In this document: positions 27,022-35,009 of the stretch, piece by piece
Numbering within the stretch: the stretch's first letter is position 1
Layout of the letters: each line of letters opens with the position of its first letter
Assembly: GCA_965215715.1 (NCBI GenBank)
Contig: OZ244129.1
Location: 124,001-188,000, forward strand
Reading direction: 5' to 3'
Length of the DNA stretch: 64,000 bases
Origin: HXMU1428-3 sp965215715
Lineage (GTDB): Bacteria; Pseudomonadota; Alphaproteobacteria; Rhizobiales; HXMU1428-3
Translations under genes and position numbers: made by a program
The notes under the pieces: model-generated
What the model was told of the DNA's origin: nothing
Seen by the model: only the letters and a program-made list of their open reading frames with translations
Databases searched by the model: none

Positions 27022-28206
27022 ATGCAGCTATCTGAGTTCAAAGTCCGCAAAGCTAAACCGAAGGAAAAAGCTTATCGTCTTAGCGATGGGGGTAGCTTAT
27101 TTCTGCTCATAAAACCCAATGGCTCAAAACTCTGGCAGCTGCGTTATCGGTTTCGGAAAAAAGAAAATATTCTCTCCTTTGGCCCCTATCCGTTGGTCAC
27201 GATTGCTGAAGCTCGGCAGAAACGTGATCAAGCTAAGAAATTGCTCCTAGAGGGTATTGACCCGGCGGCTAAGAAAAAGCAGGATCGCTTGGAGGCTGAA
27301 GTACTTGCCAAGCAAACCTTTGGTTTATTGGCTGATGAATATATCGAGCAAAAGAAAGTCTTAGAAGTAGCGGACTCTACTATTGTCAAGATAACCTGGC
27401 TTCTTAAGGACCTGGCCGCAGAGCTCAATGATCGGCCTATACGAGAAATTACTTCAGCAGAATTATTGACCCTTCTAAAAAGGATTGAAAAGAGTGGGCG
27501 AAGAGAAACTGCTCGGCGTCTTCGGGGCACAATCGGTGGTGTCTTCAAAATGGCAATCGCTACGTTGCGAGCGGAAAGTGATCCTACTATTCCTCTCCAT
27601 GGAGCACTGTTACCGCCTAAGGTTACTGGTCGAGCTGCCATCACTGATGAGAAAGAGTTAGGAGAGCTTTTGTGGAATATAGACGATTATGATGGTTGGC
27701 TAACAATTAGAGCCGCTTTGCAGTTTCTAATGTTGACCTGCGTACGCCCTGGCGAAGTTCGACTAGCCAAACGCAATGAGTTTGATTTCAATAAAGCGGT
27801 TTGGAGTATTCCAGCAGAGCGGATGAAGATGCGGGAACCGCATAATGTGCCGTTGTCCCGGCAAGCAATATCTGTATTAAAAGATATCTGGCCATTATCT
27901 GAAGGTGGTGAACTGGTGTTTCCATCTGTACGTTCAAAGGATCGTCCATTATCCGATAATGCTTTTAATGCTGCCCTACGTCGGATGGGCTATAGAAAAG
28001 ATGAGGTAACAGCTCATGGGTTTAGGGTTACAGCCAGCACTATCTTGAATGATCGTGGTTTTGATTCTGATGTGGTTGAAGCTGTGCTGGCACACCAGGA
28101 TAAAAATGTAATCCGGAGAACCTATAATCGGGCTACTTACTGGAAGCAACGGGTAATGTTGATGCAGGAATGGGCGGATTTGCTTGATGAATTTAGATCG
28201 GTTTAA
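27022..28206 (+). CDS. int: P4-type tyrosine integrase
   Basis: 394 aa from MQLSEFKVRKAKPKEKAYRL. The N-terminal arm-binding domain (DUF4102 type: LSDGGSLFLLIKPNGSKLW) is followed by a core-binding domain and the catalytic domain with Arg in TCVRPGEVRL, His-x-x-Arg in HGFRVTAS, His in VLAHQDKN and nucleophile Tyr in IRRTYNRATYW. The GTG at 27010 is in frame, but the ATG at 27022 has better spacing to AAGGTG and a family-like N-terminus. It catalyses integration at the tRNA-Phe gene. Confidence 0.93.
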   Translation: MQLSEFKVRKAKPKEKAYRLSDGGSLFLLIKPNGSKLWQLRYRFRKKENILSFGPYPLVTIAEARQKRDQAKKLLLEGIDPAAKKKQDRLEAEVLAKQTFGLLADEYIEQKKVLEVADSTIVKITWLLKDLAAELNDRPIREITSAELLTLLKRIEKSGRRETARRLRGTIGGVFKMAIATLRAESDPTIPLHGALLPPKVTGRAAITDEKELGELLWNIDDYDGWLTIRAALQFLMLTCVRPGEVRLAKRNEFDFNKAVWSIPAERMKMREPHNVPLSRQAISVLKDIWPLSEGGELVFPSVRSKDRPLSDNAFNAALRRMGYRKDEVTAHGFRVTASTILNDRGFDSDVVEAVLAHQDKNVIRRTYNRATYWKQRVMLMQEWADLLDEFRSV

Positions 28207-28280
28207 GAGGGTTAAAAGAATTATATTCTTATCAATCCTTTATGATGATTATTAAAGTGATCGACGGACAATTTATATGA

Positions 28281-28913
28281 TTATGGTTGGAGCTGTGTAA
28301 ATAGTCCTTTGTATATTAAATATAAGGAATGAGGAGAGACATTCTTTTCTTTTAGACATTCACACATATCTATGATGTAGGATTGAGGAATTATGTAGGA
28401 ACGAGTATCTCTCAACAAATATTCATTTGCACCAGATTCCCCACTACTGGCGTTGTTGTCAAGTATTGATGTGCGTAAATATTTATCGGAGTTTTCTTTT
28501 TTTGAAGCTTCAATAAATCTACAAATCCTGTAGCCTAAATCAAATGCACAAAATTCGTTTGCATATTTGATTAGCAGGTTTTCTTTTGTGCTACGTACAT
28601 TATCGTTCATTAAGTTTAAGCTACTATAGATTCCTGTAATAGGAGATACTCTGCGTAACCAGTAACACATAAAGGCTGCTTTTTTGATCCTGAGTAGGGG
28701 TTTACCAGCATTCTCTTTTTCTTTTAACTCGTTTTTATCTTTCATGTAAGAGGCAAATGCTTCTGTGAGATTATACTCTGAGATTGAAGCTTTTAAGCGA
28801 GTTCCAGAAAAACAAACATTTTTATATTGATGTTTTATAAATTGTTCAAAGAACTCAAGGTTCTCAAGTTCGTTAAATAAATCAATATTTTCGCATTCGT
28901 ATGACATGTTCAC
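28281..28913 (-). CDS. Hypothetical protein
   Basis: 210 aa, not recognised. The sequence is charged and helical, with aromatic patches (AFMCYWLRRVSPITGIYSS) and no signal peptide. Met1 and Met3 are both possible starts; the SD is weak. It lies just after the integrase, convergent with it, a usual spot for island cargo. Second gene of a minus-strand pair with the small gene at 28988. Confidence 0.55.
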   Translation of the reverse strand: MNMSYECENIDLFNELENLEFFEQFIKHQYKNVCFSGTRLKASISEYNLTEAFASYMKDKNELKEKENAGKPLLRIKKAAFMCYWLRRVSPITGIYSSLNLMNDNVRSTKENLLIKYANEFCAFDLGYRICRFIEASKKENSDKYLRTSILDNNASSGESGANEYLLRDTRSYIIPQSYIIDMCECLKEKNVSPHSLYLIYKGLFTQLQP

Positions 28914-28938
28914 TTATAACCCCATTTGTGACAAAACA

Positions 28939-28959
28939 GAGGACGCCAAGGGCGTCCTC
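28939..28959 (-). terminator. Hairpin between the two minus-strand cargo genes
   Basis: GAGGACGCC (28939-28947), AAG, GGCGTCCTC (28951-28959): perfect 9 bp. On the minus strand it is followed by TGTTTTGTC, a modest U-tract, so it probably ends the 63 aa gene. Confidence 0.65.
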
Positions 28960-28987
28960 AAACACAGGGTTCAACAACTGACGTAAT

Positions 28988-29179
28988 TTATCTCGCAGAT
29001 GCTGTGTCCCAGCAGCTATGTTTTGCAAACTCTTTCTCTTCTGAGTTGCGTTGATGTTGAACTAGACGTTCTGGATGGTTATCTTCGTAGGAAAATACTG
29101 ACTCGCCTGAAAGAATTGATTTCTTGAGTGCTATTTTTCCTATATCTACTTGTTGACCATCAGTTTTATCTTCACTCAT
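28988..29179 (-). CDS. Small acidic hypothetical protein
   Basis: 63 aa starting MSEDKTDGQQ. GAAAGGAG lies 7 nt before the ATG at 29179, which makes this start better than the frame start at 29245. The composition is polar (many Glu, Ser, Lys), ending KHSCWDTASAR; no domain recognised. A terminator follows. Confidence 0.6.
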   Translation of the reverse strand: MSEDKTDGQQVDIGKIALKKSILSGESVFSYEDNHPERLVQHQRNSEEKEFAKHSCWDTASAR

Positions 29180-29949
29180 GTCAACACTCCTTTCATTAGG
29201 GCTTGCCCCTGACCCTAATACTACTAAAACAAAGCATTTACACAATACTATGCTGGGTAAGCCTGTGTATTTAATTGTAAAATTGCCTTACTTTAAATTT
29301 TTACTTAAACACCAAATTTATTTTTTATAAATTATAGTTATATTTACTTCTATTATTCTGTCTTAATTTAATTAAGTTGCATATTTTTTACTTGAATTTG
29401 TTAGTTTCTCTTATAAATAAAGACCATTCCTAGTGGAATCAATGACTTTCATTAGAGGATACAGGGTTCTAAGTCAAGCTTGATGTTTATGAGTTTTTTG
29501 GTTTCATCTCTTAATCCACCGTTGTTTTGTACATACTTTTTGAGCAAGTCTATATGGGCATAATTATTATTCTATTAATCTTAGAGGATAGTTTGTTACA
29601 AGTTCAATTAAAGTGTGAGATGCCCTCGATTTACTAGACAACCCCTTGTTTCCAATTCGTAAGGGCAAGGTGTCTACAAATCTAGGGGCATCTCAGTGTA
29701 TCGGAGTAATAACTTTTACAAATTTTAATTGATTAACTATTATATTCTTTCCCTCGGAGCCACCATTGCTCGCGTTGCAATCTCTATGGTGAGCGATGTG
29801 CGTAGGGGGAAATGCAGCCATTTCCCTTGGTGAGCTAGAGCGAAGCAGTTTCCAAATACCGAACATCGTACCTGATATCTCATCACTTTCTGTTTGAGAC
29901 AATGATCACGTCCACACCGGACAATTCATTACCTCAAAGGAGGAAGACG
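29180..29949. other. Non-coding AT-rich stretch with an imperfect inverted repeat and an operator-like site
   Basis: About 770 bp. It includes a long imperfect hairpin at 29616-29694 and GAACATCGTACC at 29861-29872, which recurs before the HTH gene at 33798-33809. A minus-strand frame 29693-29902 exists but has no SD or family resemblance, so I leave it unannotated. Confidence 0.45.
29616..29694. repeat. Imperfect inverted repeat (about 33 bp arms)
   Basis: Left arm begins TGAGATGCCCTCGATTTACT and the right arm, read on the other strand, TGAGATGCCCCTAGATTTGT. Both continue TAGACA..CC with a few mismatches, then a short loop near TTTCCAATTCG. This could be a small transposon remnant or a long RNA hairpin. 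Confidence 0.55.
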
Positions 29950-30177
29950 ATGAAAAAGAAACCAATGTATCGGGCCTTTGTTGTTGAAGATATCGACGAC
30001 GACAATAGTTTTTGGACACTCGTGGGTAGTGCATTTGCTCACGAAGACCAAAAGGGCTTCAATCTCTTGCTTAAAGCGATCCCGCTTGATGGGCGACTGG
30101 TGCTACGGCGATATAGTGAGGCGTCACCAAAGCAACCATCCGACACGAAAACCATGAAACTAGATGCAAAACAATAG
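29950..30177 (+). CDS. Small conserved island/plasmid-type protein
   Basis: 75 aa starting MKKKPMYRAFVVEDIDDDNS. AGGAGG stands 6 nt before the ATG, so the frame start at 29902 is rejected. The core FWTLVGSAFAHEDQKGFNLL followed by AIPLDGRLVLRR matches a small conserved family I remember from plasmids and integrative elements of proteobacteria; its function is not known to me. A strong terminator follows. Confidence 0.75.
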   Translation: MKKKPMYRAFVVEDIDDDNSFWTLVGSAFAHEDQKGFNLLLKAIPLDGRLVLRRYSEASPKQPSDTKTMKLDAKQ

Positions 30178-30191
30178 GTGCGATTAGCTTG

Positions 30192-30217
30192 AACCGACCT
30201 CAAACGAGGTCGGTTTT
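30192..30217 (+). terminator. Rho-independent terminator
   Basis: AACCGACCTC (30192-30201), AAAC, GAGGTCGGTT (30206-30215), then TTC. Perfect 10 bp stem after the small conserved gene; convergent with the ATPase gene ending at 30219. Confidence 0.88.
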
Positions 30218-30218
30218 C

Positions 30219-31400
30219 TTAGTTTGTTAAATTACTGCCATTCGCAGTAAATGTCGTCGCACTAAATCCGTTACTTACCATCCCATCAATCATCAGCTTT
30301 AGATAAATGTTGTGATTGGGTAAATTAATAAAATCCTGCTGGCAGAAAGTTGGTTGAAATTCTTGGGTCAGATAGGTAGCGTCTTTGGCTCCCACCCGAA
30401 ACGAAATTATCGTTCCGACATTCCCCAAAATAGCTTCCTGCACATCCGGTGTTAATTGAAATAAGTATTGATGTGCTAAGGTGAGAGATACACTATATTT
30501 TCTTAATTCAGAGGTCATGTTGGCCATTGAGTGGGTGGTGAAGTTGTGGAATTCATCAAGATATAAGAAAAAAGGCGGACGTTTATTCTCTGGACTATCC
30601 TGTCGGGTAAAGGCTGCCAGACCAAGTGTTGTTACCAAAAGTCCTCCCACAATCCCAGCAGCATCCTCACCAATCTGGCCTTTGGCGAGATTGACCAACA
30701 GCATCTTCCCCTCATCCATGATTTGACGAAAGTGGAGGTCCTCTTTGGGATCTGTGAGGATCTTGTTGAGATTAGGATCAGCCAGGAACGCACCAACTTT
30801 ATTTAAAATGGGTCCCGCTCCGTCAGAGCGTTTTTGAAAAGAATAGTTTTCGTATTCCCTTTGCCAGAAGTGTTTCACTTGTGGGTTGGTGAGGCGGTAG
30901 GCTATCTGCCGCCTGAATGATTTATCACTGAGCAGTCTTGGTATGTCCGCCAAGGTGCTGCCAGGTTGATCTAGCAAGGCCAACAGCGCATGACGAAGAA
31001 TATGCTCCATATTCACCCCCCAGGCATCCGGCCATAGTTTTTTCATGACTTCGAGCATACCGGAGGCAGCCAGAGATCTCTTTTCTGCCTTCACATAGCG
31101 CAGTGGGTTATAACCATAAGGCTGGGTGTGATCTGGCACATTGAGATAGATGACATCTGACAGCCGGTATTCTGGAACTGTGTAATAGACACGCTCCACT
31201 AAATCACCATGCGGATCAATCAGGCATAGCCCTCGATTATGCATTAGGTCTTGTCTGACTATATTTTCGATCAGGGTTGATTTGCCTACACCTGTTTTTC
31301 CAATGATATAGAGATGGGATAAACGATCTTTTTGCTTGATGCCAAATGGTACCTGCCGACGTGCGGCATTGGTCCGGCCTAGAAGGGTGATGGGGTCCAT
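30219..31400 (-). CDS. Type IV coupling/HerA-like DNA translocase ATPase
   Basis: 393 aa. Walker A GKTGVGKSTL near 34-43, then LCLIDPHGDLVERV. Walker B is FFLYLDEFHNF, followed by a TraM-recognition-like region (LTLAHQYLFQL, GNVGTIISFRVGAKDA). This is the soluble ATPase core of VirD4/TraG-like or HerA-like proteins; no transmembrane segment, unlike classic coupling proteins. It probably moves DNA or serves mobilisation of the island. AGGA is close before the ATG. Confidence 0.82.
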   Translation of the reverse strand: MDPITLLGRTNAARRQVPFGIKQKDRLSHLYIIGKTGVGKSTLIENIVRQDLMHNRGLCLIDPHGDLVERVYYTVPEYRLSDVIYLNVPDHTQPYGYNPLRYVKAEKRSLAASGMLEVMKKLWPDAWGVNMEHILRHALLALLDQPGSTLADIPRLLSDKSFRRQIAYRLTNPQVKHFWQREYENYSFQKRSDGAGPILNKVGAFLADPNLNKILTDPKEDLHFRQIMDEGKMLLVNLAKGQIGEDAAGIVGGLLVTTLGLAAFTRQDSPENKRPPFFLYLDEFHNFTTHSMANMTSELRKYSVSLTLAHQYLFQLTPDVQEAILGNVGTIISFRVGAKDATYLTQEFQPTFCQQDFINLPNHNIYLKLMIDGMVSNGFSATTFTANGSNLTN

Positions 31401-31552
31401 GTCCTAATGATGAGAACAATCTATTGGCGTTACCAGTCTGTATTGTGTACTTGATATGGAAAATAGGACCTTCTAGTGCGTAAAATCGCATCCAATATTA
31501 TGAGTCGTAGGCAACTTACTCAGCTACGAGTCAAGTTCGTCCCTATGGTATG

Positions 31553-31819
31553 ATGAAACCTTTCAAGAAAACTGAGCGGTTGAGCCGCCGAGAGATTGAA
31601 GCTTTCACTGAGCTTGGTGAGGTGTTGCGCAGTATCCATAACCGGATCATTGCTGAGAAGGGGGCAGACTATCTGGCTCAAAAACTTTATGAATATGATC
31701 AACAAACAGCTCAAAACCATCAAAGCCGGTCCCCATCGAAACCAGTATCTGATCTATTGTCGCAAGAGCACCGACGACAACGAAAATCAAAAAAACAGCC
31801 TCGATCATCAGGAAACTGA
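31553..31819 (+). CDS. Small protein overlapping the serine recombinase
   Basis: 88 aa, starts at one of two adjacent ATGs (31550 or 31553). The first 55 residues (KTERLSRREIEAFTELGEVL then RSIHNRIIAEKGADYLAQKL) look like a real helical protein. The last 30 are basic and low in structure because the frame then overlaps the recombinase (from 31689) by 131 bp. Function unknown. Confidence 0.5.
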   Translation: MKPFKKTERLSRREIEAFTELGEVLRSIHNRIIAEKGADYLAQKLYEYDQQTAQNHQSRSPSKPVSDLLSQEHRRQRKSKKQPRSSGN

Positions 31820-33437
31820 ATGTGTTCGCTTTGCCGAACAGTCGGGCCTGCAAATCGCTTCCGTTTATCTTGAGGGCTTTTGTGCCAATGGCATCATTCG
31901 AGAGTCCCATTCTGGTTTCAAAGAAGACGAAAGTCTCACCTTCACTAAGTCCGGTGAGATTAAATATCGGATCGCCCGACCGAAGTTTAATCAGTTGGTG
32001 CAGCTTCTTAATGATGGCTGGTTTGCCGGTATTGTCTGCATGTCGTGGGATCGACTTAGCCGGAATAAAACTGATAATGCGATTATCACCAAGCTAATCC
32101 GTCAAGGTTTGGATATTCAGTTTGTCACTGCGACCTATGACAATTCCAGCGCTGGGGCATTGCATATGGACATAGATGGCATGTTTGCCCAGCATCACTC
32201 CCGGGTAACCAAAGAAAAAGTTACCAATGCTATGCATAAGCTTCGGGATGAGGGGATTGTTGTCTATATGGCCCCGCTTGGCTATCTCAACACGGGCAAA
32301 AAATATAAAGATGTCCGTAGCACAGAACATAAACCGTTTGATCCGGTGAGAGCTCCTATTATCAAGGAAATCTTTGAGAAATATGCTACTGGCACTTGGT
32401 CCATGCCTGACCTGTCAATCTGGGCTAATCAACAGGGTTTGACTAATATTGCTCGCCGTAGACCTCGGACAAAAGCAGAAATGCTTGCAGAAGATGAGGT
32501 GATGATTAAAGCGGTGGAGAAACCCATCACAACCAATAACATCTATTACATCCTTCGTAATCCTTTCTACACCGGCTTGATGCAAAACAGTCAGGGGCAG
32601 TGGATAGAAAGTTTAAGCCATAAACCCCTAATCGATCCTAAGTTGTTTGCTTGCGTGCAAAAGATCAAAGAACGGAAGCAAGTTAGTGTTCGCTATAAGA
32701 ACCCAATTGGTCATGCCTTGCGTGGATTTGTCCGTTGCAGTCAATGTGGGCGGGTCTATACGCCCTATGCCAAAAAAGGTATTCAGTATTTTGGGGCACG
32801 TTGTGTAGCTCATTGTGAGAACACCAAAAAGAGCTGCAACCTCACCTATATTGAGACCGAACTTGGCAGCCGCCTACCAGAGCTGTTTCTCAGCCCAGAA
32901 AATATACAGGAACTCAATGCAAATTCTGAGATTAGTCAGGCCAATCTTGAAGCCAAACTGGATCGTGAGCGAGAGCAGGGGGAGCGCAGACAACGCAAGC
33001 TAAATGAAGATCTCACTTATCTGCGCACTAACCGTCTGGATTTGCTGAAATCAGGTGTTTATACCCCGGATGGTTATATGGCTGAAGAAAAAAGGCTGTT
33101 AAATGAAATAGCCAAACTGCAAGAACAAGAACCTATTTCTGTGGTGGTATTGCATGAAGTTCTTCGTGAGGCCACAAAGCTTTCCGAACTACTAAAACAC
33201 CTTGTGGTTTACTATCTGGAAGCTGAGTCAGCGAAAAAAGAACAGGTTATGCGCACGCTGTTTTCCGAACTGTTGATGGATGAAAAAAGCTTTGATTACA
33301 GCCTTAGAAATGAGTTTACCGCCTTGAAGCGGGATAATTTTGGATTTGGTGCACCCAACCTGTGGCTTTCCGAACTGGTTAGCAACAGGGAGCAGATCAA
33401 ACAAGGATTGGTTCGTTTAGAAAATATGCGTTTCTAA
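31689..33437 (+). CDS. Large serine recombinase
   Basis: 582 aa from MNMINKQLKTIKAGPHRNQY. Resolvase domain with nucleophile Ser in YCRKSTDD and active-site arginines in SWDRLSRNK. Then comes the recombinase domain with PLGYLNTGKKY and ILRNPFYTGLM, a zinc ribbon CSQCGRVY..ARCVAHCENTKKSC, and a coiled coil (about 400-470). It may move a sub-module of the island or act on a partner site. The upstream 31 codons of the open frame are not recombinase-like. Confidence 0.88.
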   Translation: MNMINKQLKTIKAGPHRNQYLIYCRKSTDDNENQKNSLDHQETECVRFAEQSGLQIASVYLEGFCANGIIRESHSGFKEDESLTFTKSGEIKYRIARPKFNQLVQLLNDGWFAGIVCMSWDRLSRNKTDNAIITKLIRQGLDIQFVTATYDNSSAGALHMDIDGMFAQHHSRVTKEKVTNAMHKLRDEGIVVYMAPLGYLNTGKKYKDVRSTEHKPFDPVRAPIIKEIFEKYATGTWSMPDLSIWANQQGLTNIARRRPRTKAEMLAEDEVMIKAVEKPITTNNIYYILRNPFYTGLMQNSQGQWIESLSHKPLIDPKLFACVQKIKERKQVSVRYKNPIGHALRGFVRCSQCGRVYTPYAKKGIQYFGARCVAHCENTKKSCNLTYIETELGSRLPELFLSPENIQELNANSEISQANLEAKLDREREQGERRQRKLNEDLTYLRTNRLDLLKSGVYTPDGYMAEEKRLLNEIAKLQEQEPISVVVLHEVLREATKLSELLKHLVVYYLEAESAKKEQVMRTLFSELLMDEKSFDYSLRNEFTALKRDNFGFGAPNLWLSELVSNREQIKQGLVRLENMRF

Positions 33438-33473
33438 AACAAAGTGTGAGAAATAAAATTTTTCTAAAGTTTG

Positions 33474-33605
33474 CTATTCCACCATATTATCAATATCTGT
33501 CGACTCATCAGAAATATCCCATGGCCATTGGTTATTTTGCTTGAGGCGTAAATATTCGCGGTGACACTCGTTTAAGAATTGCTCTAGTTGTTCGTCTCTA
33601 TCCAT
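33474..33605 (-). CDS. Very small acidic protein
   Basis: 43 aa: MDRDEQLEQFLNECHREYLR then LKQNNQWPWDISDESTDIDNMVE. Opposite strand to the recombinase and 36 bp beyond its stop. Amphipathic helix followed by an acidic tail, a credible small protein rather than noise; the SD is weak. Family and function unknown. It fills an otherwise empty 400 bp gap. Confidence 0.45.
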   Translation of the reverse strand: MDRDEQLEQFLNECHREYLRLKQNNQWPWDISDESTDIDNMVE

Positions 33606-33696
33606 ACGTGTCAGTCTACCGGCTGGAATTCACTGCACTAGACGGCACAACGTGCTGCTAAGCGAACAACGTATGAGCTAATGGATAACGACGTGA

Positions 33697-33809
33697 GGAA
33701 GGGTTCTACCCTTCCTACAGAAGCGGGAGAGGTCAAACCTTCATCCCGTGGTTATTTGTCTGTACCTAGGTTAGATGGCGCGCATGTTCGGGAAATGGAA
33801 CATCGTACC
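33697..33809. promoter_or_regulatory. Hairpin and operator-like site upstream of the HTH gene
   Basis: GGAAGGG-ttcta-CCCTTCC (33698-33716 region) is followed by ATGTTC-cgggaaatg-GAACAT and GAACATCGTACC (33798-33809). The latter 12-mer recurs at 29861-29872 before the small gene at 29950. ACATCGTA is found again at 33866. A plausible operator for the HTH protein encoded next. Confidence 0.45.
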
Positions 33810-33872
33810 CGCTAGAGACTATAATCCTGAAGTCATACCATGGTGTTCGTTAGTCGCCCAAATGTACATCGT

Positions 33873-34223
33873 ATGAAAACCAACTATGCCCTGGAGCTTA
33901 AAGTCGCCCGCCGTCGCTCTGGACTATCGCAACAAGAAGTAGCCCATCTTATAGATGTGAGCCGGGTTAGGATATCAAAACTCGAATGTGGCATTGCCGT
34001 ACCCACACCCGATGAATTGACAACTTTTTCCCTGATCTATTCAAGCAGCTTTTTAACAGTCGGTGGAGCTGTGATGCCGGTATTGACTCGGACACTCAGA
34101 GAGAGGTTTGAGACTCTACCTAACCGCAATAATTATGTCGATGGTATATCACGCAAAGCCACCACGCTAAAGACATTGTCAAAACGATTAGCCGCTCCTT
34201 CACAGTCGATCTATGAAAGTTGA
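33873..34223 (+). CDS. XRE-family HTH transcriptional regulator
   Basis: 116 aa from MKTNYALELKVARRRSGLSQ; the frame opens at 33840 but those residues are not family-like. The HTH (SGLSQQEVAHLIDVSRVRIS, KLECGIAVPTPDEL) is the Cro/CI fold. The C-terminal part is basic and unassigned. Overlaps the next gene by 11 bp, so the two are co-expressed. A likely regulator of island genes. Confidence 0.78.
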   Translation: MKTNYALELKVARRRSGLSQQEVAHLIDVSRVRISKLECGIAVPTPDELTTFSLIYSSSFLTVGGAVMPVLTRTLRERFETLPNRNNYVDGISRKATTLKTLSKRLAAPSQSIYES

Positions 34224-34695
34224 GTATCGCAATGTGTTAGCTTTATCAGCGGCCAGTACCAAGCTTGGGCATATCTTTCTTATTGATGGGACACCAGTTG
34301 ATTGGGGTGTCTCAAAAGAGTCGAGTAATTCGCCAAAGCAAGCGTACAAATACACCAAGAAAAAAATTGCCTATTATCAACCTGACCTTTTGATTACAGA
34401 ACTGGTGACTGATAAGAGCAAGAAAGGCCAATATTCTCGCTCGCTTATTAATATGATTGCGAAAGCAGCTCAAGATGCAGACATGCAATGGTCTTTGGTA
34501 ACCAGAGAGCAAAAGTACGAGAATAAGTTTCAGGAAGCTAAGGCATTGGCAAAGCGTTTCCCTGAGTTGCAGTCCTCACTACCGCCTCCGCGTCATTGGT
34601 GGCAGACGGAAGACCCCCGTATGATTATTTTCGAGGCGTTGGCGATGGGGGTGTCTGTGTTGGATGAGAAAGAAGTAGGTAATGAATTTCTATAA
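34213..34695 (+). CDS. RNase H/RuvC-fold-like protein of unknown role
   Basis: 160 aa. NVLALSAASTKLGHIFLIDG (first strand pair), then YQPDLLITELVTDKSKKG, and late DPRMIIFEALAMGVSV resemble the order of elements in RuvC-like resolvases. The first acidic residue, usually Asp, is replaced by Ser in LALSAAS, while Glu in ITE and Asp/Glu in EDPRMIIFEA are present. Nuclease activity is therefore uncertain. Coupled to the HTH gene and 314 bp before ietA. Confidence 0.55.
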   Translation: MKVEYRNVLALSAASTKLGHIFLIDGTPVDWGVSKESSNSPKQAYKYTKKKIAYYQPDLLITELVTDKSKKGQYSRSLINMIAKAAQDADMQWSLVTREQKYENKFQEAKALAKRFPELQSSLPPPRHWWQTEDPRMIIFEALAMGVSVLDEKEVGNEFL

Positions 34696-34921
34696 TGTAA
34701 GAGCCACTGGAAATCTGCATGATTTGTAATACTCCTTATACATGAGCAGTTAATCATACTAGATCACAATTTTGATTGTGTTATTTTCATCATATTTCAG
34801 TGAAACTTTTTTCACGTAGGCTTAATTGATTATAGTTTGAATACTTAACTAGCGCTATTAATGACTACTACTTTTCATGCATTATATAAAAATGCTAATC
34901 TGAGGTTCGAATCGTGTATTC

Positions 34922-34950
34922 TTGACACGAAATTAAGGAAACCGTAGAAA
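34922..34950 (+). promoter_or_regulatory. Sigma-70-type promoter for ietAS
   Basis: TTGACA (34922-34927), 17 bp spacer, TAGAAA (34945-34950), 59 bp before the ietA ATG. The remainder of the 34696-35009 gap is AT-rich with nothing else recognisable. Confidence 0.6.
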
Positions 34951-35009
34951 AATTTTGGCATTATCATTAAATCTAGAACCTTTGTGCAAAACTATGGAGA
35001 TTTTATTCA

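Noticed and set aside
29693..29902. 69 aa minus-strand frame in the island
   Set aside because: Covers the operator-like repeat and has no SD; more likely regulatory DNA.
34900..34930. GGTTCGAATC resembling a tRNA T-arm before ietA
   Set aside because: No acceptor, D or anticodon arms around it; it overlaps the ietAS promoter.
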